From assembly GCF_937001465.1 (NCBI RefSeq), contig NC_064563.1:92661784-92725783 (forward strand): a stretch of DNA of 64,000 bases. Reading direction: 5' to 3'. The stretch comes from Orcinus orca. Lineage: Eukaryota; Chordata; Mammalia; Artiodactyla; Delphinidae. Below the pieces are notes generated by a model that saw only the letters and a program-made list of their open reading frames with translations, was not told the DNA's origin and made no database searches. Position 1 is the stretch's first letter. Every line of letters begins with the position of its first letter. Positions 1 to 13,473 of the stretch are shown here, one piece after another. Made by a program: the position numbers and the translations under genes.

Positions 1-1519
1 AATCCTTGAAACCTACTAGAGCTATCATAAAATTACAGCTTCCAGAGACAGCTTTCTGGAGCTGAATGTAGAAAAAGGTACTCTTGGTGAGTTATAGTTT
101 GACTAATAGGTTGGAGAAAGGTACACCACAATTTTAGGACAATTTCACCACGAAAATAGTTAAATTTTAAATGCAATAATAAAAGAGTTAATACCAGCCA
201 TCCACTCATGCCCAAAAGGTTTTATTCTGGCAGAAGTCATTTTAATTTTTTTTCTCCAGAGATTTTTAGATTATCAACAACTCTTTCCTCTGCCGGTTGT
301 GAAGCTGTTCTCAAATGAAGTCATGTTGAAATCACTTTGTACATAAAAATCAGAGGTCAAAAGTAATATATTTTTAAAAGTCATGAAAGAAGCTGTTTCT
401 CCAGTTTTTTCTTGGTCATCACAATGGAACCCTCACTGAAATTTATTCATCTCAAACCAAAATCATCACCCTGACTCTACTGTTTAATACTAAAAATAAG
501 TTATCTGTGAAAAAATGCATTACTAAAGGAGCAATAATGCTGTTTAAATGGGTGGGAAAGAACCTAAGCGAAAGATAGGAAAGTTGGAAGATGAAATGTC
601 AAATTGAGTTTTAGAAAAATCTTTAGAGAGTCTTAATTTTTTAAGTGATATTGATGTGCTTATTCTGTTCATTCAGAAAGTTCCCTTTAGATGGCTTTTG
701 TCTCTGACCCTTAGAGATGGACTTAGGCTAATACTTACAATCTCTGAATTCAGTTGTTTTCTTGCTGCCATTTATAATCTACCAAGGAATTTTAGATGAA
801 ACAATTTCAATGTGACTTTTACTTAAAGAAATTGTCCCTTGATTTTTAAGATTTAATCTTTTTTAATTTTTTTCTTTTTTTCATTTTGCTGTTGCCTCCT
901 GCTTTGGACAGAGAGATTAGGAAGTTCCCATATGTCATAATATTAGTCAGACTGACTAACAAGCCTATGCACAGTTAGAATGTACTGGAAGGCTATGAAC
1001 TCACCTGAATCCAAAGGAGGCTTGGAAACTAGTCTTGGATAACAGTCAGGAATCAAGGAACCCCTGGAGGCTAGGGCAGCAAAGGCAAACCAGAGGGATT
1101 AGTCTAATCTGAACCCCACTGTGGGCAAAGAGCCCCCAACTATTGCTAGCATTGCTCTCCTAAGATTCAAAGTCCTATAAGGAAGCATTCACTTTATTAA
1201 GCCCAAGTATGTACCTAATATGACCTCTTCCTCCATCCATGCAAGGACAAGGAATGCAAAGAACTAAGTATCACTCTAAGATTATAAACAAATAAAAGTA
1301 TACCCCAAAGGGAGATCAGGATATTAGGCTTATGGGATTGAATATTTACTCTTCAGTCAAAAATATTACAAATGCCTAATACATATACATAAGTAATGAC
1401 AGAAGTTGGTTGAGCCTTAGGCGGAACTGATCAAAAGATACTACGTATTATGGTAGAAGGAGCACTCATAGGTTTTGAGAAAATTGGTTGGAGCCAATCT
1501 TAGCTTCCCCATATCCTAT
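1..1519. other. Unique AT-rich DNA, no gene seen
   Basis: No open frame with recognisable protein similarity, no RNA gene and no clear repeat was seen. The frames present are short and stop-rich. It holds T-rich stretches near 865-890 and otherwise looks like ordinary mammalian intergenic or intronic DNA. Confidence 0.5.
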
Positions 1520-1605
1520 ATATGAGACCTTGTATGAGCAACTTGACCTCTCTGAGCCTCTCAACATAAGGACTGTTCTGAGGATTAATAATAACCCACC
1601 TAGCA
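1520..1605 (+). repeat. MIR SINE fragment
   Basis: The stretch resembles the MIR core region: a remnant of the conserved 'acctctctgagcct' motif at about 1547-1560, followed by 'ctgaggattaata' at about 1576-1588. The segment between them is shortened. MIRs are ancient tRNA-derived SINEs shared by all mammals, so strong decay is expected. The call rests on a short match and is tentative. Confidence 0.4.
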
Positions 1606-3129
1606 AACAACAGAAACTCAGAAAATGACAGCAATCTGCAGAGATGGCAAGAACCTCTCTGCCATCATCTACCATTAGGACCATATCTACATGCCCTGAC
1701 ATTAGCCCTTCTAGATTAATATTCTAAGGACACTCTGTATTTTCTAGCCAGAAAACCTGGCACGCTTTCCCAAATTATCTGAAAATACCATAACTGGCGT
1801 TTTTCAGCCAATTTTCTCCTCTCAACCAATTCTAAGAAATTCATGACTATTCATCTCTTTAATGTTTAGTATCATCCATTATGATAATTCCAGATCTTCC
1901 CTTTGCTATTGAGAGACCATATGAATTTACAGTTGGAATAATAATTGTTTTGCTATAACTGAGAATCTGCTACATCATTAATTCTTATCACCTTCACATT
2001 ACAAACCTTTATTTATTTATTTTTATCTTGGCCAATACATGGTTAGATTCTTCTGAGGAAAACGGTTTAAAAAAAAAAAAAAAACACACCCCAGTTGCTG
2101 GAGAAATAACTTGAAAACTGATTTCTTCAGGTGGACAACACTGCAGATGTAGGTAACTTGAGTATCAAAGGAAAAGGAAATGCTTATAATCCAACTGGGG
2201 GTTTCAAAGAAGTTAATTCTGATGAGCTTGCCCACCCTTAGATTAGTTAGCACTCTAGCTTGTGAATATATCCATATGCCTTTTCCTTCAGAGTCACTGT
2301 CCATCTCACCCTTTTTGCTGAACAGATGGGCCTCCCCAAGAGCTGGGATCCCCAGCTCTGCTTCCTGTTTGTCTCACTCCAGAAAGCAGTGACTAGTGCT
2401 TAATGAAAAAATCAGTTCTTGCTGTAGTTAGTACATAAACCAGCCAATGAGCTTATACTATAAAATGAAAAAGTATGTATTGAGGAGCTGTATGGGATTT
2501 AACAAAAAAAAATCCATTTATCCCATGGATTATTATCTCACTTATAGGTAATTGGCAGAGAAATATACTTATGTAAACTCATGTTATCATTAATGAAAGG
2601 TGATAATTATAGCTTACAAGAGTGTCAGTATAATCTTTTGTAATCCTTATGATCCCTTATATAGAAGTCAATTATCTCCACTTTGTATAAACATAAGGTA
2701 GCTTAATGCAAGTGACTGTATTTTTTAATTTATAACATTAAAGGTAACATTTGTTTTACAACCACTTAGGCAGCAAACCTTCTTTCATTTGGAGAACTGT
2801 TTTGTGTGCTAATATGTTAATTTGTGCTACATGGAAATATCACTCAATTTAGAAAGCAATAGACTCTACACTGACTAGTTTATAGTACAGCCATATTACC
2901 TTGTTTGTAAAAAGTTTGGTTAAATATAAATGTGATGTTACACATTACTCAGTTATTTTGCATTTAAAAGGGCTATATTTAGGCAGACCCTAATGCTAGT
3001 TTTACTTCTGTATAATAAAAATAGATTAGTAGATAAAAGGGAAAAATAACAAATTAGAAAAAGCTATATACCAATTGCTGAAACCTCACAATACTTGTTT
3101 CCACTTTCTTTAGTTTCAAAAATGTTTTA
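1606..3129. other. Unique DNA with a short poly(A) run
   Basis: No gene is supported. An uninterrupted A16 run lies at 2069-2084. Small open frames around 2023-2392 overlap on both strands, show no similarity to any protein I know and are best read as chance. Confidence 0.5.
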
Positions 3130-3252
3130 TAACTACCTAATTCCCTATTAGACTCTAAGTTTCAAGAGCATAAAGATCATTTCTCTTATCTGTTATACAT
3201 GATATTCTTGGAATTTTGCACAGAGCCTAGGACACAGAAGGTGCTCTCTCAT
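3130..3252 (+). repeat. L2 LINE 3'-end fragment
   Basis: The sequence follows the L2 3'-end pattern: 'actctaagtttcaagagcat', then a T-rich stretch, then 'cacagagcctaggacacaga' and 'aggtgctct'. These correspond to the L2 'agctccatgagggcaggg ... gcctggcacatagtaggtgctc' region. L2 is an ancient LINE family; this copy is short and diverged. Confidence 0.5.
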
Positions 3253-3254
3253 GA

Positions 3255-3421
3255 CTCTTATAAAGACATTAACCTCACTCACGAGGGTGAAGCCCTCATG
3301 ACCTCATCCAATCCTAATTACCCCCCAAAGGCCTTTCCTCCTAATACCATCACATTGGGGATGGGAGGGTAGGGTTTCAACATATGAATTTAGGGAAGAC
3401 ACAAGCATTCATTACATAACA
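3255..3421 (-). mobile_element. MaLR (MLT1-like) LTR fragment
   Basis: Read on the minus strand, this is the 5' part of an MLT1/MST-type LTR. It starts with the complement of 'cattacataaca', followed by complements of 'caacatatgaattt', 'taccatcacattgggg' and 'tcatgacctcatccaatcct'. It is a non-coding remnant of an ERVL-MaLR element, truncated at its left edge. Two longer relatives lie at 40010-40408 and 62612-63018. Confidence 0.75.
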
Positions 3422-4454
3422 AGTTGGCAAGTCACAAGTAGCAAGGACTAGTTTAAGTTTTTGAAACAAAGTAAGGAAAGAAAATCCCATTTTTTATAGG
3501 ACAAAAACTACACGTATGGTTAGAAAAGCTAAGTTATATATCATTAGAGAGAAAGGGCAATAAATGCAATTCAAATGGACACTAAATTTGGTTTTACATG
3601 TTCCAATAGTGAAGGCAAAAGAGAAGTCTGTTAGGGCTTTCTAAAAACAAAATGCATACATATTCATCTCCAGGCTTCTTACCATTTAACTCAAACAGAG
3701 ATCTACAAAATAAGGAACTTTGAGTGGCATAATGGAAACAATTTAAAACCATAATTTAAAAGAGAGAGAAAGAGTGTAGATTTTAATTAAAAAAAAACAA
3801 AAAAACTTTGGTCTCCTGTGTAAAATTGTTTAAGGTTCCCCAAATGCAGTCTGCCCTATGTTCAATCTTTATAAACATTACTCAGGCAAAAATTGAGATA
3901 AATCTTTTGCTTAAAGTTTAAGGTCCCTGAAGTAGTATTTATGTGCACAAAAGAGTAAAATGAAATGTACATGGTTTTCCATCACTTAAATGGCATTATA
4001 CCTTTTTACCCTTGGGGACTCAGAAAGACTCCAAGATTTAAAAACAATTTTTTTTCAAAGTTCCTCTCCTGGAACTTGAAAGTTTGATTGGGGGTAAATA
4101 AATTAATTCTCATTATCTTCGGGAAGAAAAGTGTTTAATCTTTGCACTATAAATTGTCGCTCAGAACCAAGAAAAACAGAACTCAATTCTACCTGTGTCT
4201 TAGTATGTGAGCTCATCTAATGAACCTAAGCATGTTTATCAAAGTTGATAACTCAATATTTTATGGGCCAGATGTACAAAGCAGAAATCATTTGGAATAT
4301 ATACAACGTGTGACTTTGAGGCAATTCAGTAGCCTCAATATTGTACATCTTATACCACTCCCAAACCCTGATGAAGTTAATGTAAGGAAGAAATACCAGT
4401 TTAATGTCTGCTCTGTTTATAAGTTTCACAGCTTTATAGAACTTTGGGGTTTCT
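3422..4454. other. Unique DNA, no gene seen
   Basis: No recognisable coding region, RNA gene or clear repeat apart from short A-rich and purine-rich tracts (about 3762-3776 and 3789-3805). An 83-codon open frame at 4220-4471 has no recognisable features. Confidence 0.45.
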
Positions 4455-4600
4455 TCATTTATCTAGCTTAATCTCTTCACTTCACAGAAAATAACACTAA
4501 AACCCAGAAAAGTTAAAGATCTTAGCCTGAGTCTCACAGCTGGTAAGCAACAGAACTAAAACCCACCCTATCATTTAAAACCCAGCATCTCAACATTACC
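4455..4600 (-). repeat. MIR SINE fragment
   Basis: Read on the minus strand, the stretch carries the MIR order of motifs: a loose match to the cagtttcctcatctgtaaaatg region, then the complement of 'agttaaagatcttagcctga', then the complement of 'ctcacagctggtaagcaaca', the MIR 'ttactagctgtgtga' region. It is strongly decayed, as expected for this family. Confidence 0.6.
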
Positions 4601-7374
4601 TGTTACTTCTAGGTTATTATTTAATACTATTAAATGGTCTAAATAATTTCTCATAGTACAGACTTACATAGTTTTCTAAATTTTAAAAGCATAATTTTGC
4701 ATTATGAAAACAATTCTGTGAAACTGGAGGGAATCAGGTTGAAACCATATATTTGTATCACTTTGCTGGGAATGTTCTCTTTCCCAACTAGCACTCCAAC
4801 CTTCTTTGACCAGATTTTCTTATCTCATCATTGGGAACATATGCCAATTTCACATGACTGAGCTTTATCACTGAAAACTGACACCTTGCTTTAGATTACT
4901 TTTTTCTCTACATGACTCAAGAGATTTAACCTGTATTCTAGAAAAGCTGAGTTAACACTGCAGCCTTAATGCCAATACGCATTCTTCTCTTAACCTCAGG
5001 CATAGTGGAAGAGAGGAGGCAAGCTTCTACCAATGCCAACAGGAGTTTGTTGTTCTGGAAGGAGTTTCCTATTGTCATTCATTTATTACTGCAAATACAC
5101 CTATGATATTTAGAAAACTCATGCTTTTTTTAAAAACTGCAGTAAATATGATGCCATCAGAAACACCATTGAGTTCAAAATATTATAGCTAACTTTCAAG
5201 CTTCATGTTTGTCAAAATAAAAATTGAAGAACGTACTATAAACTTGTGAAATAATACAGCTTACTTTTCCAAAAGTCAGTCCAATTCATTAAAACCAAAT
5301 AATTTGATTGGGTTTAACCTCCGTATTTTTTACTGCCACTTCTAAGCAACTTCTTCAACCCAATCGTTGAATAACAATGTCACTGTAACAATAAAAAAGC
5401 TCACTTGTGTAATCTTTTCCTTTGCCCTAATTCCACAATTATGATAGCTGACATTGTCATTCGGCATTTTTCTGAAACTAGTGATTATTTTTCTTGTACT
5501 TATTTGTAAAGGTCACTGATAACTGAATTCCTTTGTGTTTATGTTTTTTTAATGATCTAGATGCTCTGTTTTGCACATATCCATCTTTTGAGTTTGACTG
5601 GCATTCACTTTTATTCCCCAGTCTCGAGGAATGGATTCCAACGGCTCTCCAGTCTCCCTCCTGCACCTTCAGCCTTGCCTATTTTACTGAGTGATTCCCA
5701 TTAACATTCAAATATGGTTTCACATAACCCATCTTTAAAGCACACCAAAACAAATGTTCCTTGACTCCTACACTCCTCTAGTAGCCCCCCATCTACTTCT
5801 ACAAGGAAGTGTACATCCCAAGAGACATATATAGGGTGAAAGGTGGGAAGCTCCACTTGAGATTCTAGCTAATTTACATTCTTTATCGTAGTTTTCCTGA
5901 AGGTCAGGAGGAGGCTTAAATGCTTATCAAGATTAATACATTCGATTTCCCATTTGTCTAGTAATCATACATATCCACATCATTTTCAGGTCTCCAAAAA
6001 TAAAGAAGGTTGAATAGTAAACTATGAATTCCCCAAAAGGAAGAGAGAATTGAGGTTGCTCACATGACGAAGAGTGAGAGTCAGACTGAAGGAGGGATTC
6101 TGAAGAAAGCATGGTTATTACCAATTAGATTTGTTCTCTGTCCAGGCCCTGTCCTAAGGACCCATTCCTGAATTGCCAATAATGGGAACTATAGCAAAAA
6201 GGGGGGAAATCTGAATGAGCTGTTTTACCACAGTCTCTGTAGTAAAAGTGATACCTTCAATATTAGCCATTATCAGCCTAAGTGGAGATCCTGGCTGTCA
6301 CCGACCGTAATGTAACTCTTACCATCATGAGACTTTGAGCAGCACTGGCTGCAGAAGCCTCTTCATACCAAGGTTCATTGGACACACAGACCATTGGTAC
6401 AAACATCAGTGGCCTAAGCATCATGCATTAGCAACCTCAGAGCACGTTGACAGGCATCAGCACCAGAACAGGTGGCACCTTGAGGCTATTAGTAGCATGG
6501 CTCCTACTTTGGATACCAACAAGACAGGACACATCACCAAGTGAGCCAATGATGAAGAGAAGGAAAGGCCAATGTCATGGGGTTGCCAAGCACAGGGGTC
6601 AGTGGAGCATATATTGGCCACTTTGTAAGGATTAAAAGAATCATTTGCATGGAATTATAGGAAAGTTAGTTCCTCTACAATCAGGTGGATGTATGAAACA
6701 AGGGAACTATTATTTTATGGTTAATCCTATTACTCTATTTTTAACCCCAGACTAATATGGTTAAATATATTATAGATTAAATATATTTGAGGACACTTAA
6801 AGAGTGTCTCGAAGTTAAAAATAAATATAGCTTGCATAATTAAGTTATGGTTCAAGAAGATCTTAAAGGATGCTTTACAATAATCACCAAAGTTTAAAGA
6901 CTAAGTTTATGGTTAAGTATTAACATTGCTTTAAAATGTAACATATGCCTTATTAAGAATTAAATTTTTTAAAGTCTGATCTCCTTGTAAGATCAACCAT
7001 TATTCATATTATCTTTTAACAAGGTTCACTAAGCCCCTAGGGATTGTAACTATTTTTCATGTATGTCTAGGCTAGAAACAATTGAACATTTGTACTGCAA
7101 TATGAAACTACATGAAAAGCTACCCATGCATTTCTTTATATCAATCACTTTATCTCATGGAACATTTTTAATATCAGTGCCCTGAAGCATTTTAAATATT
7201 CATGTGGACACGTTTAGATGCCTTCAAGTTTTAAGTAGATTATTTATGTAACCTAAAGGAATTTTTCTATTTCTACAAAGAAAAACAAATAATAAATCTT
7301 TCCTTCATAACATTTTCCAGATCTATAGAACAGAACACTTCACTATTCTTATGAGACTAACACAATAATAACAT
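4601..7374. other. Unique DNA with an unassigned less AT-rich patch
   Basis: No gene is supported. The part at about 6290-6650 is less AT-rich than its flanks and holds two overlapping short open frames (6335-6544 and 6447-6635) in different phases. I could not match either to a protein, so a decayed processed pseudogene is possible but unproven. The rest is AT-rich and stop-rich. Confidence 0.4.
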
Positions 7375-7525
7375 AATGCTCTACGCTTATACACTTCTTT
7401 TCTAATAATTATCAACTCATTCACTTTTTGACAGCCTTGAGTAGGGAAACAACACTATTTCTACTTCATATTGAGGAAACTGAGGCAAAGAGGCCATGAG
7501 AAATTTGCCCAAGGTCAGAGTTTAT
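7375..7525 (-). repeat. MIR SINE fragment
   Basis: The complement matches the best conserved part of MIR: 'tgaggaaactgaggcaaaga' followed by 'ttgcccaaggtcagag', i.e. the reverse complement of the MIR 'ctgaccttgggcaa ... cctcagtttcctca' segment. Orientation and family are fairly clear; the ends are approximate. Confidence 0.75.
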
Positions 7526-8174
7526 CTATAGCTAAGTTAAATAAAGAAAAGACAGAAAAATAAAGAAACAGGGAGCAAAGTAATCAGGGTTTATAATTAA
7601 AAGTAGTCATGGGTTGTTTCACTACTGAAAGCAGAGGGGACAAAAAAGTTTTATATAGTAGATAAAAATACACTTGGATTGAAACCCACATCTTATCACA
7701 GGCTGTGTAGATACAAGAGGCTATACTGAAATAACAAAGAAATACTGAAATCTTAGTGGTTTAACACAACACACTTTATTTTTCTTTTATTACCAGTGAA
7801 ATCTAGGTTGTTCTTCTCAATGGCTCTCCTTCACGTTTTAACTCAGGGATGTGGGTCCCTGCCATAATGTAGCTAAACCATCTGGAAGACACAGTGTCTA
7901 AGGTCACCGCAGAAGGGAAAAGGAAGCTTGGGGATAAGATCATTCAGGGTACTTTAAGTATAAGTCCTGAAACTAGCTTAAATCAATTCTGACCATACTC
8001 CACTGTCCAAAAGTTAATACATGCTCCTAATCTAGAACACTGAAAAATATAGTCTGAGTGCCTAGAATATCAAACCGAATCTGGGAAGAGTCATAACACT
8101 GTCTCTGTCACAAACTAGCATGTGGCTAAGAAAGAAGTTGTTGGAACACGTTTTTAAAAAGCATAGGGAAAAGT

Positions 8175-8356
8175 TTGAAGAGACCTATATTTGATCCTAC
8201 TTCTGAGAATAGCTCATAATTTTACTTTGGGCAACTCTGTTAACTCACACGACATCAGTTTACTTGGCTATAAAATAAGAGATTAATCAAACTATGGTGA
8301 TATTATATATGATAATAATAACTATTTACTAAGGGTTTGCCACCTGCACATGCTGC
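8175..8356 (+). repeat. MIR-like SINE, split by L1
   Basis: Plus-strand MIR-like sequence with 'gatcctacttctgagaatag', 'tttgggcaactctgttaact' and 'ggctataaaataagag'. It runs up to the left TSD of the L1 at 8370-14538. The sequence to the right of that L1 (14552-14580, 'aatccttatctcatg') continues the usual 'tttaatcctcatctcat' end, so the L1 inserted into this older element. Confidence 0.55.
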
Positions 8357-8369
8357 ACTACATTCTTTA
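8357..8369 (+). repeat. TSD of full-length L1, left copy
   Basis: The 13-bp sequence actacattcttta occurs here and again at 14539-14551, exactly flanking the L1. A perfect TSD shows insertion by target-primed reverse transcription and fixes both ends of the element. Confidence 0.9.
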
Positions 8370-8747
8370 TTTTATTTCTTTTTTTAACATCTTTATTGGA
8401 GTTTAATTGCTTTACAATGCTATGTTAGCTTCTGTTGTATAACAAGTGAAGCAGCTATATATGTATACGTATATCCCCATATCCCCTCCCTCTTGCATCT
8501 CCCTCCCACCCTCCCTATCCCACCCTTCTAGCTGGTCACAAAGCACCGAGCTGATCTCCCTGTGCTATGCCGCTGCTTCCCACTAGCTATCTATTTCACA
8601 TTTGGTAGTGTATAAAAGTCCAGCCACTCTCTCACTTTGTCCCAGCTTTCCCTTCCCGCTCCTCGTGTCCTCAACTCCTTTCTCTACATCTGAGTCTTTA
8701 TTCCTGTCCTGCCCCTAGGTTCTTCAGAACGATTTTTTGTTGTTGTT

Positions 8748-11700
8748 TTAGATTCCATATATATGTGTTAGCATACGGTATTTGTTTTTCTATTTCTCAC
8801 TTACTTCATTCGGTATGACAGACTCTAGGTCCATCCACCTCACTACAAATAACTCATTTCGTTTCCTTTTATGCCTGAGTACTATTCCACAGTATATATG
8901 TGCCACATCTTCTTTATCCATTCATCTGTCGATAGACACTTAGGTTGCTTCCATGTCCTGGCTATTGTAAATAGAGCTGCAGTGAACACTGTGGTACATG
9001 ACTCTTTTTGCATTATGGTTTTCTCAAGGTATATGCCAAGTAGTGGGAATGCTGGGTTGTAAGGTAGTTCTATTTTTAGTTTTCTAAGGAACCTCCATAC
9101 TGTTCTCCATGGTGGCAGTATCAATTTACATTCCCACCAACAGTGCAAGAGGGTTCCCTTTTCTCCACACCCTTTCCAGCATTTGTTGTTTGTAGATTTT
9201 TTGATGATGGCCATTCTGACTGGTGTGAGGTGATACCTCATTGTAGTTTTGATTTGCATTTCTCTAATGATTAATGATGTTGAGCATTCTTTCATGAGTT
9301 TGTTGGCAGTCTGTATATCTTCATTGGAGAAATGTCTATTTAGGTTTTCTGCCCAATTTTGGATTGGTTTGCTTGTTTTTCTGATATTGAGCTGCATGAG
9401 CTGCTTGTAAAGTTTGGAGATTAATCCTTTGTCAGCTGTTTCATTTTCAAATAATTTCTCCCATTCTGAGGATTGTCTTTTTGTCTTATTTATGGTTTCC
9501 TTTGCTGTGTAAATCTTTTAAGTTTCATTAGGTCCCATTTGTTTATTTTTGTTTTTATTTCTATTTCTCTAGGAGGTGGGTCAAAAAGGATCTTGCTGTG
9601 ATGTATGTCATACAGTGTTCTGCCTATGTTTTGCTCTAAGAGTTTAATAGTGTCTGGCCTTACATTTAGGTCTTTAATCCATTTTGAGTTTATTTTTGTG
9701 TATAGTGTTAGGGAGTGTTCTAAATTCATTCTTTTACATGCAGCTGTCCAATTTCCCAAGCCACACTTATTGAAGAGGCTGTCTTTAATCCATTGTATAT
9801 ACTTGCCTCCTTCATCAAATATAAGGTGAACATATGTGTGTGGGTTTATCTCTGGGTTTCTTTCCTGTTCCATTGAACTATATTTCTGTTTATGTGCCAG
9901 TACCATACTGTCTTGATTACTGAAGCTTTGTAGTATAGTCTGAAGACCAGGAGCCTGATTCCTCCAGCTCCGTTTTTCTTCCTCAAGATTGCTTTGGCTA
10001 TTCAGGGTCCTTTGTGTTTCCATACAAATTGTGAAATTTTCTGTTCTAGTTCTGTGAAATATGCCAGTGGTAGTTTGATAGGGATTGCATTGAATCTGTA
10101 GATTGCTTTGGGGAGTAGAGTCATTTTCACAATGTTGATTCTTCCAATCCAAGAACATGGTATACCTCTCCATCTGTTGGTATCATCTTTAATTTCTTTC
10201 ATCAGTGTCTTATAGTTTTCTGCATACAGGTCTTTTGTCTCCTTAGGTAGGTTTATTCCTAGATATTTTATTCTTTCTGTTGCAGTGGAAAATGGTAGTG
10301 TTTCCTTAAATTCTCTTTTATGTTTTTCATCGTTAGTGTGCAGGAACGCAAGAGGTTTCGGTGCATTAATTTTGTAGCTTGCTACTTTACCAAATTTATT
10401 GATTAGCTCTAGTAGTTTTCTGGTAGCATCTTATGATCCTCTATGTATAGTATCACATCATCTGCAAACAGTGACAGTTTTACTTCTTCTTTTCCAATTT
10501 GGATTCCTTTTATTTCTTTTTCTTCTCTGATTACTGTGGCTAAAACTTCTAAAATTACGTTGAATAATAGCGGTGAGAGTGGGCAACCTTTTCTTCCTGA
10601 TCTTAGAGAAAATGGTTTCAGTTTTTCACCATTGAGAACAATGTTGGCTGTGGGTTTGTTATATATGGCCTTTATTATGTTGAGGTAAGTTCCCTCTATG
10701 CCTACTTTCTGGAGAGTTGTTATCATAAATGGGTGTTGAATTTTGTCAAAAATCTTTTCTGCATCTATGAGATACTCATATGGTTTTTCTCCTTCAATTT
10801 GTTAATATGGTGTATCACACTGATTAATTTGCATATATTGAAGAATCTTTGCATTCCTGGGATAAACCCTACTTGATCATGGTGTATGATCCATTTAATG
10901 TGCTGTTGGATCCTATTTGCTAGTATTTTGTTGAGGACTTTTGCATCTATGTTCATCAGTGATATTGGCCTGTAGTTTTCTTTCATTGTGACATCTTTGT
11001 CTGGTTTTGGTATCAGGGTGATGGTGGCCTCATAGAATGAGTTTAGGAGTGTTCCTTCCTCTGCTATATTTTGTGAGAGTTTGAGAAGGATAGGTGTTAG
11101 CTCTTCTCTAAATGTTTGATAGAATTCTCCTATGAAGCCATCTGGTCCTGTGCTTTAGTTTCTTGGAATATTTTTATCTCAGCTTCAATTTCAGTGCTTA
11201 TGATTGGTCTGTTTATATTTTCCATTTTGTTCAGTCTCAGAATATGTTCATTTCTTCCAGATTGTCAATTTTATTGGCATATAATTGCTTGTAGTAATCT
11301 CTCATGATCCTTTGTATTTTGGCAGGGTCAGTTATTACGTCTCCATTTTCATTTCTAATTCTGTTGATTTGAGGGTTTTCCCTTATTTTCTTGATAAGTC
11401 TGGCTAATGCTTTATCAATTTTGTTTCTCTTCTCCAAGGACGAGCTTTTAGTTTTATTGATCTTTGCTACTGTTTCCTTCATTTATTTTTCATTTATTTC
11501 TGATCTGATCTTTATGATTTCTTGCCGTCTGCTAACTTTGGTGGTTTTTTGTTCTTATTTCTCTAATTGCTTTAGGTGTAAGATTAGGTTATTTATATGA
11601 GATGTTTTCTGTTTCCTGCGGTAGGATTGTATTGCTATAAACTTCCCTCTTAGAACTGCTTTGGCTGCATCCCACAGGTTTTGGGCCATTGTGTTTGCAT

Positions 11701-12526
11701 TGTCATTTGTTTCTAGGTTTTTTTGATTTCCTCTTTGATTTCTTCAGTGATCTCTTGGTTGTTTAGTAGTGTATTGTTTAGCCTCCATGTGTTTGTACTT
11801 TTTACATATTTTTTCCTATAATTGATATCTAGTCTCATATTGTTGTGGTTGGAAAAGATACTTGATACGATTTCAATTTTCTTAAATTTACTAAGACTTG
11901 ATTTGTGACCCAAGATATGATCTCTCCTGGAGAATGTTCCATAAGCACTTGAAAAGAAAGTGTATTCTGTTGTTTTGGGATGGAATGTCCTATAAATATC
12001 AATCGAATCCATCTTGTCTAATGTATCATTTAAAGCTTCTGTTTATTTATTTTCATTTTGTATGATCTGTCCATTGGTGATAATGGGGTGTTAAAGTCCC
12101 CTATTATGACTGTGTTACTGTCGATCTCCCTTTTTATGGCTGTTAGCATTTGCCTTATGTATTGAGGTGCTCCTATGTTGTGTGCATAAATATTTACAAT
12201 TTTTATATATTCTTCTTGGATTGATCCCTTGATAATTATGTACTATCTTTCTTTATCTCTTGTAATAGACTTTATTTTAAAGTCCATTTTGCCTGATATG
12301 AGAACAGCTACTCCAGCTTTCTTTTGATTTCCATTTACATGGTATACCTTTTCGATCCCCTCACTTTCAGTCTGTATGTGTCCCTAGGTCTGAAGTGGGT
12401 CTCTTTTAGACAGCCTATATACGGGTCTTGTTTTTGTATCCATTCAGCCAATCTATGTCTTTTGGTCAGAGCATTTAATCCATTTACATTTAAGGTAGTT
12501 ATTGATATGTATGTTCCCACTTCCAT
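8748..12526 (-). pseudogene. L1 ORF2 (endonuclease-reverse transcriptase), decayed
   Basis: ORF2 encodes the L1 endonuclease and reverse transcriptase that nick the target and copy L1 RNA in the nucleus. The start codon is placed at 12526, giving MEVGTYIS followed by LNVNGLNA, the usual L1 endonuclease N-terminus. Homology continues in pieces in different frames: endonuclease (12526-12335, 12012-11713), linker (11482-11237) and RT (10986-10765, 10726-10409). The RT catalytic FADD motif is preserved at 10468-10457. Then follow RT thumb and C-terminal parts (10202-9490, 9397-8882). In the first segment QETHF has become KETHF. Many frameshifts and stops make it non-functional; the length of about 3.78 kb matches an intact L1 ORF2. 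Confidence 0.92.
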
Positions 12527-12584
12527 TTTCTTAATTGATTTGGGTTTGTTATTGTAGATCTTTTCCTTCTCTTGCATTTCCTGC

Positions 12585-13473
12585 CTAGAGAAGTGCCATT
12601 AGTATTTGTTGTAAAGCTGGTTTGGTGGTGCTGAATTCTCTTAGCTTTTGCTTGTCTGTAAAGCTTTTAATTTCTCCATTGAATCTGAATGAGATCCTTT
12701 CTGTGTAGAGTAATCTTGGTTGTAGTTTTTTCCCTTTTATCACTCTAAATATGTCCTGCACTCCCTTCTGGCTTGCAGTTTCTGCTGAAAGATCAGCTGT
12801 TAACATTATGGGGATTCCCTTGTATGTTATTTGTTGTTTTTCCCTTGCTGCTTTTAGTATTTTTTCTTTGTATTTAATTTTTGATAGTTTGATTAATATG
12901 TGTCTTGGCATGTTTCTCTTTGGATTTATCCTGTATGGGACTCTCTGCCCTTCCTAAACTTGTTTGACTATTTCCTTTCCCATATTAGGGAAGCTTTCAA
13001 CTATGATCTCTTCAAATATTTTCTCGACCGTTTCGTTTTCTCTTCTTCTTCTGGGACCCCTACAATTCTAATGTTGGTGCATTTAATGCTGTCTCAGAGG
13101 TCTCTGAGACTATCCTCAATTCTTTTCATTCTTTTTTCTTTATTCTGCTCTGCAGTAGTTATTTCCACTATTTTATCTTCCAGGTCACTTATCCGTTCTT
13201 CTGCCTCAGTTATTCTGTTACTGATTCCTTCTAGAGAATTTTTAATTTCATTTACTGTGTTGTTCATCATTGTTTGTTTGCTCTTTAGTTTTTCTAGGTC
13301 CCTGTTAAACGTTTCTTGTTTTTCTCCATTCTATTTCCAAGATTTTGGATCATCTTTACTATCATTACTCTGAATTCTTTTTCAGGTAGACTGCGTATTT
13401 CCTCTTCATTTGTTTAGTCTGGTGGGTTTTCACCTTGCTCCTTCATCTGCTGTGTGTTTCTCTGTCTATTCAT
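12585..13473 (-). pseudogene. L1 ORF1 (RNA-binding protein), decayed
   Basis: ORF1 encodes the trimeric L1 RNA chaperone (coiled coil, RRM, C-terminal domain). The ATG is at 13473-13471, but the frame meets a stop after about 17 codons. The C-terminal domain is the best preserved part (12911-12585): MPRHILIKLSKIK, then ITYKGIPIMLTADLS, then PRLLY and the terminal LLQ-type end. The coiled-coil part at about 13400-12960 has shifted frames. Family membership is certain, function is lost. Confidence 0.9.

Noticed and set aside
8882..12911. Series of medium-length minus-strand open frames as separate genes
   Set aside because: They are fragments of L1 ORF1 and ORF2 in order, within an element bounded by a 13-bp TSD.
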